A DNA stretch of 64,000 nucleotides from Actinoplanes sp. TFC3. GTDB lineage: Bacteria; Actinomycetota; Actinomycetes; Mycobacteriales; Micromonosporaceae. The translations under genes and the position numbers were made by a program. The notes under the pieces are model-generated. The model saw only the letters and a list, made by a program, of their open reading frames with translations. It was not told the DNA's origin and made no database searches. Location of the stretch: assembly GCF_001553785.1 (NCBI RefSeq), contig NZ_LOJP01000001.1, positions 2,526,232-2,590,231 of the forward strand, read 5' to 3'. This document shows positions 60,557 to 64,000 of the stretch, piece by piece (within the stretch, counting starts at the first letter, position 1; each line of letters begins with the position of its first letter).

Positions 60557-60943
60557 CTATTGCCGGAGGCCGCGTTCGGCTTGCTGCGCGGTTCGCCGGC
60601 GGACGATGAACGGCACGACACATACCCCGATGGACAATGCGATCAGTGCGGCGCCCCACCACGGCAGCGCAGGGATGAGCAGCAAGGCGAAGAAGAACAG
60701 CGGGATGAGAAGTAGGGAATCCAGCAGGACGTGATCGGCTGACCACCGCCGCAGGTCGGAGAAGGACAAGGCGCCGGCGACCCCGAGCGTGCCGTACAGC
60801 AGGAAGGCCAGCGCACCCAGCACCCACCCACGGCGATCGGCGACGGAATAACTGACCAGAGAGGCAAGCACGAGGGCGCCGGCGACCCGTGCGATCCTCC
60901 CCGGGAGGGTGGGCCGTGATGGTCGTCGTCCGGCGTTCGGCAT
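60557..60943 (-). CDS. Small integral membrane protein
   Basis: The 128-residue protein has four predicted transmembrane helices (AGALVLASLVSYSVAD, VLGALAFLLYGTLGVAGAL, LLDSLLLIPLFFFALLLIPAL, GAALIALSIGVCVVPFIV) and a basic C-terminus. No family is recognised. The start is uncertain: an in-frame start at 60991 exists, and neither has a clear ribosome-binding site. Confidence 0.65.
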   Translation of the reverse strand: MPNAGRRPSRPTLPGRIARVAGALVLASLVSYSVADRRGWVLGALAFLLYGTLGVAGALSFSDLRRWSADHVLLDSLLLIPLFFFALLLIPALPWWGAALIALSIGVCVVPFIVRRRTAQQAERGLRQ

Positions 60944-61302
60944 GGATGAAGCATGCCGGAAAACGCGGTCTGCCGCATACCCGGCCCGCACCTCTCACCG
61001 GTGATCTCGTGCCGAGTCATTCGATGACGGCCGGCGAACTCGCCGGCATCCCGTCGGCCTCGGCTTTGACGGCCTTGAGTGCCAATACCGTGTGCTGGAT
61101 GACAGCAGGCTCAGGAGGTTACGAATGGCGCCCTGGTAGCAGCCCTGCTATCGGCAACTACCAACCCCGGCAGCCGCAAGCTGGTCTCGCCGGACGAGGA
61201 CGCTCGAATACTCTGCCAGGACACGGTGACCGAGCCCGTGATTGGTCGTTGAGAGCGGCGGTGGGCGAATCTCGTTGACCACCGGGCCATAGCGGCGCCA
61301 CG
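60944..61302. other. Intergenic region without a supported gene
   Basis: No frame shows family similarity or consistent codon bias. A short minus-strand stretch near 61025-61095 (VLALKAVKAEADGMPASS) has a coding look and may be a gene remnant, but it is too short to judge. Confidence 0.3.
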
Positions 61303-62178
61303 TCAGGGCTGTTGAAGGCGGATCAGGCTGTGCCGCTTCGCCCAAGCGGTGATGGCCTTGGCGATACTTGCAGGTTGGTCCTCAGGCGCGTGGTGCCCGG
61401 CCGGGCCGCAATGCTCGGTCTCGAGCCCGGTGACATGGGCTTTGCACCACTCGGCCAGCTCCGAGCCGATCAGCAGAGTCGGTGAGGAGTCGAAGGTGAG
61501 CAGCAACTTCGGCACGCCATGGCTGTCGGCCAGCCACGTGTCGTACTGCTCGACTCGCTCGGTGACTTCAGATGGTTGCCCGTCCAGCGGGAGCGAGCGA
61601 GCCCATTCGAGGATGGGGCGGCGGCTGACCCGGGTGGGGTACGGGGCCAGGTAGGCCTGCAGGTCTTCCGCGTCGAGGGGGTGCAGTACGCCGCCGCTGA
61701 AGGCCGACTCCAAGAATGAGGTTCGGTCGAGCGCCAACTCTTCACCTTGTGATCCGCGCATGGCCATGGCTCGTGATCGGGGCCCGTCGCCGAGTTCGGC
61801 CCACGTCATAGGTCGCATGATGGTTTCGAAAAAGGCCACACCGCGGACACGGCCAGGGTGCCGAGCCGCCCAGTCGAAAGCCAGTGCTCCACCCCAGTCG
61901 TGGCCGACGAGCACCACCTCGCCAAGACGCATACGGTCGAACCATGCCTCCAGGTAGCGGGCATGATGAGCGAACCGGTAGTCCCCGTCAGGTTTTCCGG
62001 AACGACCCATGCCGATCAGGTCCGGCGCGAGAAGACGGGTGGACAGTTCAACAGCAGGCAGCACCTTGCGCCACAGATGAGATGAGGCCGGGTTGCCGTG
62101 CAGGAAGACAATGGGCGTGCCCTCGCCGGACACTTCCTCGTGGTACATGGTCGAGTCCAGCACGGGGATATGCGGCAC
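61303..62178 (-). CDS. Haloalkane dehalogenase, subfamily II (DhaA-like)
   Basis: The 291-residue alpha/beta hydrolase has the haloalkane dehalogenase site: nucleophile Asp94 and halide Trp95 in LVGHDWGGALAF, second halide residue Asn29 in FLHGNPASSHLWR, catalytic acid Glu118 after strand 6 (FFETIMRPM, the subfamily II position) and His262 in GHHAPEDQP. It hydrolyses haloalkanes to alcohol and halide. Base composition is slightly lower in GC than that of neighbouring genes. It diverges from a MarR gene that probably regulates it. Confidence 0.88.
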   Translation of the reverse strand: MPHIPVLDSTMYHEEVSGEGTPIVFLHGNPASSHLWRKVLPAVELSTRLLAPDLIGMGRSGKPDGDYRFAHHARYLEAWFDRMRLGEVVLVGHDWGGALAFDWAARHPGRVRGVAFFETIMRPMTWAELGDGPRSRAMAMRGSQGEELALDRTSFLESAFSGGVLHPLDAEDLQAYLAPYPTRVSRRPILEWARSLPLDGQPSEVTERVEQYDTWLADSHGVPKLLLTFDSSPTLLIGSELAEWCKAHVTGLETEHCGPAGHHAPEDQPASIAKAITAWAKRHSLIRLQQP

Positions 62179-62194
62179 GACGACTCCAATTCGT

Positions 62195-62241
62195 TCGTCT
62201 GACTAACGTTTGACGACCGTACATTATTAGGGCGACTAACG
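62195..62241. promoter_or_regulatory. Repeats between the dehalogenase and MarR genes
   Basis: GACTAACG occurs twice as a direct repeat (62201-62208 and 62234-62241), 33 bp or about three helical turns apart. The first copy lies inside an inverted repeat TCGTC-N12-GACGA (62195-62216). They fill the 82-bp divergent gap and are candidate MarR sites. Confidence 0.45.
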
Positions 62242-62260
62242 CAACGGGTATGATGGCAGG

Positions 62261-62755
62261 ATGGTTGGCGGCACACCCCACGACGTTTCCGTGGCGACAG
62301 CACTGAGCGACAAGACGATGGGAGCCGGGCGGTTGCGCAGGCTCCCTACCCGCTTGCTGTCCCTGGCCGCGATAGATTCCGATCGCCGGGTCAACGAAAA
62401 GCTGGCGACCGTGGACGCTCGAAGGTGGCACTACGCCGTCCTCGCGACTCTGGAGGAGTTCGGCCCGCAAAGTCAGGCCGAACTGAGTTCGCGCACCGGT
62501 ATCTACCGCAGCGACCTGGTCACGGTCATCAACGAACTGGTCGACCGCAGTCTGGTCGAGCGCGCACCGGACAGCACCGACCGGAGACGGAATCTGGTCA
62601 CGCTAACCGCGCCCGGCCGCCGGCACCTCGTCAAGCTGGATGCCTTACTCGCCGAGGTGGAGAACGAGGTGCTGGCGCCGCTGAGCCCGGCGCAACGAGA
62701 ACAACTAACTCGGCTGCTGACCGTTCTTGTGGACCACCACAGCCGACAGATGTGA
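62261..62755 (+). CDS. MarR-family transcriptional regulator
   Basis: The 164-residue protein has a MarR winged helix: WHYAVLATLEEFGPQSQAELSSRTGIYRSDLVTVINELVDRSLVERAPDSTDRRRNLVTLTAPGRRHL. The ATG has a GGCAGG site. Divergence from the haloalkane dehalogenase gene suggests it controls that gene, probably in response to the halogenated substrate or a related compound. Confidence 0.9.
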   Translation: MVGGTPHDVSVATALSDKTMGAGRLRRLPTRLLSLAAIDSDRRVNEKLATVDARRWHYAVLATLEEFGPQSQAELSSRTGIYRSDLVTVINELVDRSLVERAPDSTDRRRNLVTLTAPGRRHLVKLDALLAEVENEVLAPLSPAQREQLTRLLTVLVDHHSRQM

Positions 62756-63113
62756 ACATCGACGCCGCGCCCTCGAACCCGCGCGTGGCACCGCCAGCAA
62801 ACCAAGCTGCTCAGCCGGTAGCGTCCCGGCATACTGCGCTTGGACCGGTGGCAGAGCCGGGTTGTTGCAGCGCTCAGAGCCGGATGCCAGGCTGACCGGT
62901 CCGAAATCGGGGTCCGGCACCCTGAGGAGGTACGCACGCGCTGGTGGATCAGTGCTCGAACCGGCACGGCATCCCACCAGTCGTCTCACCTCCCCACCCG
63001 ACCAGCAGCGGCACGCTCCGGATCCAGACATCGCATGCCTGCGTCCAACAGTGCTCGACTGCTGGCGGTGTGGACCCGATCCCTTCTGCCAGAACAGACC
63101 GGTTCGAGACCCG
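62756..63113. other. Intergenic region without a supported gene
   Basis: I see no credible gene, hairpin or promoter in these 358 bases between the convergent MarR and EF-hand genes. Confidence 0.4.
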
Positions 63114-63665
63114 TTAGCGTTCGATGTGGCCGAAGAAGAGGCTGGCGGGGGGGTCGAGCTCGGGTGAGGTGAAGAAATCCCGGATGGCGCCGATGAACTC
63201 GCTGCGGCTGATCCGCCCGTCGTCGTCGGTATCCAGTTCCAGGAAGACGTTCAGCGCTTCGAGGTCCGACACGCCCCACGCCTGCAGGAACACCTTGTAC
63301 TCCGGCTTGCTGATGGCGTCGTCCGCGTCGGTGTCCATCACGTCGAAGATCGCCTGCGGGACCACGTCGGCCATGGTGAACTGGCTCTTGTCGGCGCCCG
63401 CAGCCTGGTTCGCAGCCACGAACTGCTCTTTCGGCAGCCGATCGGCGCCGGTCACGTGCTGCAGCAGCTCCGACCAGTACCTCTGATAAGCGGCTCGCAG
63501 CGCATGCGCCCGGGGGTCCTCCGCCGCGATGCCGTATCCGTCCAGGTAGCGATCGATGAGGCGCTCATAGTCGCTCCAGTCGACGAATCCGTCGCGGTCG
63601 GTGTCGCTCGCCTCGAACAGATGTCCCAGCTTCACGGCAAGCGGATCATCAACGCCATCGGTCAT
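63114..63665 (-). CDS. EF-hand calcium-binding protein, calerythrin-like
   Basis: The 183-residue protein has four EF-hand positions. Site 1 (DTDRDGFVDWSD, 21-32, with Asp instead of Glu at position 12), site 3 (DTDADDAISKPE, 111-122) and site 4 (DTDDDGRISRSE, 145-156) look functional; site 2 (about 75-86) is degenerate. This matches calerythrin of Saccharopolyspora and related actinomycete sarcoplasmic-type proteins. It should buffer or sense cytosolic Ca2+. The start at 63665 begins with MTDGVDD just before site 1 and has a GGAGGG about 10 nt upstream. Confidence 0.9.
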   Translation of the reverse strand: MTDGVDDPLAVKLGHLFEASDTDRDGFVDWSDYERLIDRYLDGYGIAAEDPRAHALRAAYQRYWSELLQHVTGADRLPKEQFVAANQAAGADKSQFTMADVVPQAIFDVMDTDADDAISKPEYKVFLQAWGVSDLEALNVFLELDTDDDGRISRSEFIGAIRDFFTSPELDPPASLFFGHIER

Positions 63666-63777
63666 GTGCCCAGGCCCTCCACATGCATGGTTTGGTAGCA
63701 ATCTACCCCAGGATTGACGAGCGGAGCGTTCGCTTCGTAGCCGCCCGGGGAAAGCGCGAGGTGCCATAGCCAAGGGG

Positions 63778-64000
63778 TCAGTGGGTGGGACGGAGCAGTA
63801 CTGCGTAAAGGTCGCCGGGGCCGGGCTCGTGAACATTGCCGTCGCCGTCGCGCCCGAGTGGGGCCGATTCCCCGGCCGCGGCGAAGTACCAGCCCTCCTC
63901 GACATCAGCCAACGGCGAACAACGATCTCCACCGGATCCATCCCTCGCGACGACCACCACGGCATCGTCGGGCAGATCGGCAAGGATGTCCCGCAAGCCC
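63778..64000 (-). CDS. Partial CDS at the right edge, unknown function
   Basis: The minus-strand frame from the window end to the stop at 63778 encodes about 73 residues (DILADLPDDAVVVVARDG, then EEGWYFAAAGESAPLG and GPGDLYAVLLRPTH) with normal codon bias. The true start is probably outside the window; a possible non-ATG start lies at 63996. No family is recognised. Confidence 0.55.
   Translation of the reverse strand, partial: GLRDILADLPDDAVVVVARDGSGGDRCSPLADVEEGWYFAAAGESAPLGRDGDGNVHEPGPGDLYAVLLRPTH

Noticed and set aside
62756..63113. Short overlapping frames between the MarR and EF-hand genes
   Set aside because: None has a ribosome-binding site, domain similarity or consistent GC3 bias.
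1..64000. CRISPR arrays, insertion sequences or rRNA genes
   Set aside because: No regularly spaced repeats, transposase motifs or rRNA-like sequence were seen on either strand.

Overview
The window reads as chromosomal DNA of a high-GC filamentous actinomycete. Micromonosporaceae (Actinoplanes-like) is my best guess, from the GC-rich third codon positions, frequent GTG starts, many 4-nt ATGA/GTGA gene overlaps, secreted hydrolases with appended binding domains, and the mix of families. This is inference; no rRNA or other marker gene is present. No complete tRNA, CRISPR array, transposase or integrase was found.

Layout. 1-2060: a cut-off Gfo/Idh/MocA fragment at the edge, a divergent oxidoreductase/HxlR pair, then a scar holding a MeaB GTPase fragment and the 3' half of a tRNA-Pro gene. 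2063-5523: an acyl-CoA dehydrogenase facing a secreted M28 aminopeptidase. 5943-16429: an amino-sugar locus. An eight-gene minus-strand operon (NagB-like deaminase, two TIM-barrel isomerases, a Gfo/Idh dehydrogenase, a lipoprotein binding protein, two sugar permeases, a GH20 hexosaminidase) diverges from a LacI regulator, followed by a secreted GH16 enzyme. The same operator, placed directly after a TTGACG -35 box, precedes both nagB and the GH16 gene. 16529-17923: a secreted GH26-like enzyme. 18436-22340: a compositionally distinct two-gene island, EACC1 plus a caspase-helicase-nuclease-like fusion, which is the most unusual system here.

22608-27547: a RidA/class V aminotransferase/amino-acid ABC operon with a divergent DauR/YheO-type regulator. 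27710-29566: a WD40 propeller protein. 29553-36781: a divergent glycan cluster of six glycosyltransferases and a WcbI-family protein. 36906-39451: a lone FtsX-type permease behind a 15-codon leader ORF. 39474-45184: small secreted proteins and lipoproteins, a DUF3152 metalloprotease-like protein, a MarR/FAD-monooxygenase pair and a glutathione-independent formaldehyde dehydrogenase. 45699-52045: a secreted S33 peptidase, a thiolase/CoA-transferase operon, a BrkB-type membrane protein and pyridoxal kinase.

52054-56086: ACC deaminase with its GntR regulator, then an internally deleted GGDEF-EAL protein coupled to an amino-acid-type binding lipoprotein. 56226-64000: small regulatory units (DUF664/AHSA1/ArsR; ketopantoate-reductase-like/TetR; haloalkane dehalogenase/MarR), a calerythrin-like EF-hand protein, degraded genes, and a CDS that runs off the right edge.

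Most metabolic units follow one plan: a one-component regulator divergent from, or at the head of, its target operon, with a palindrome between them. Several operators can be read directly (LacI, MarR, TetR, ArsR, GntR).
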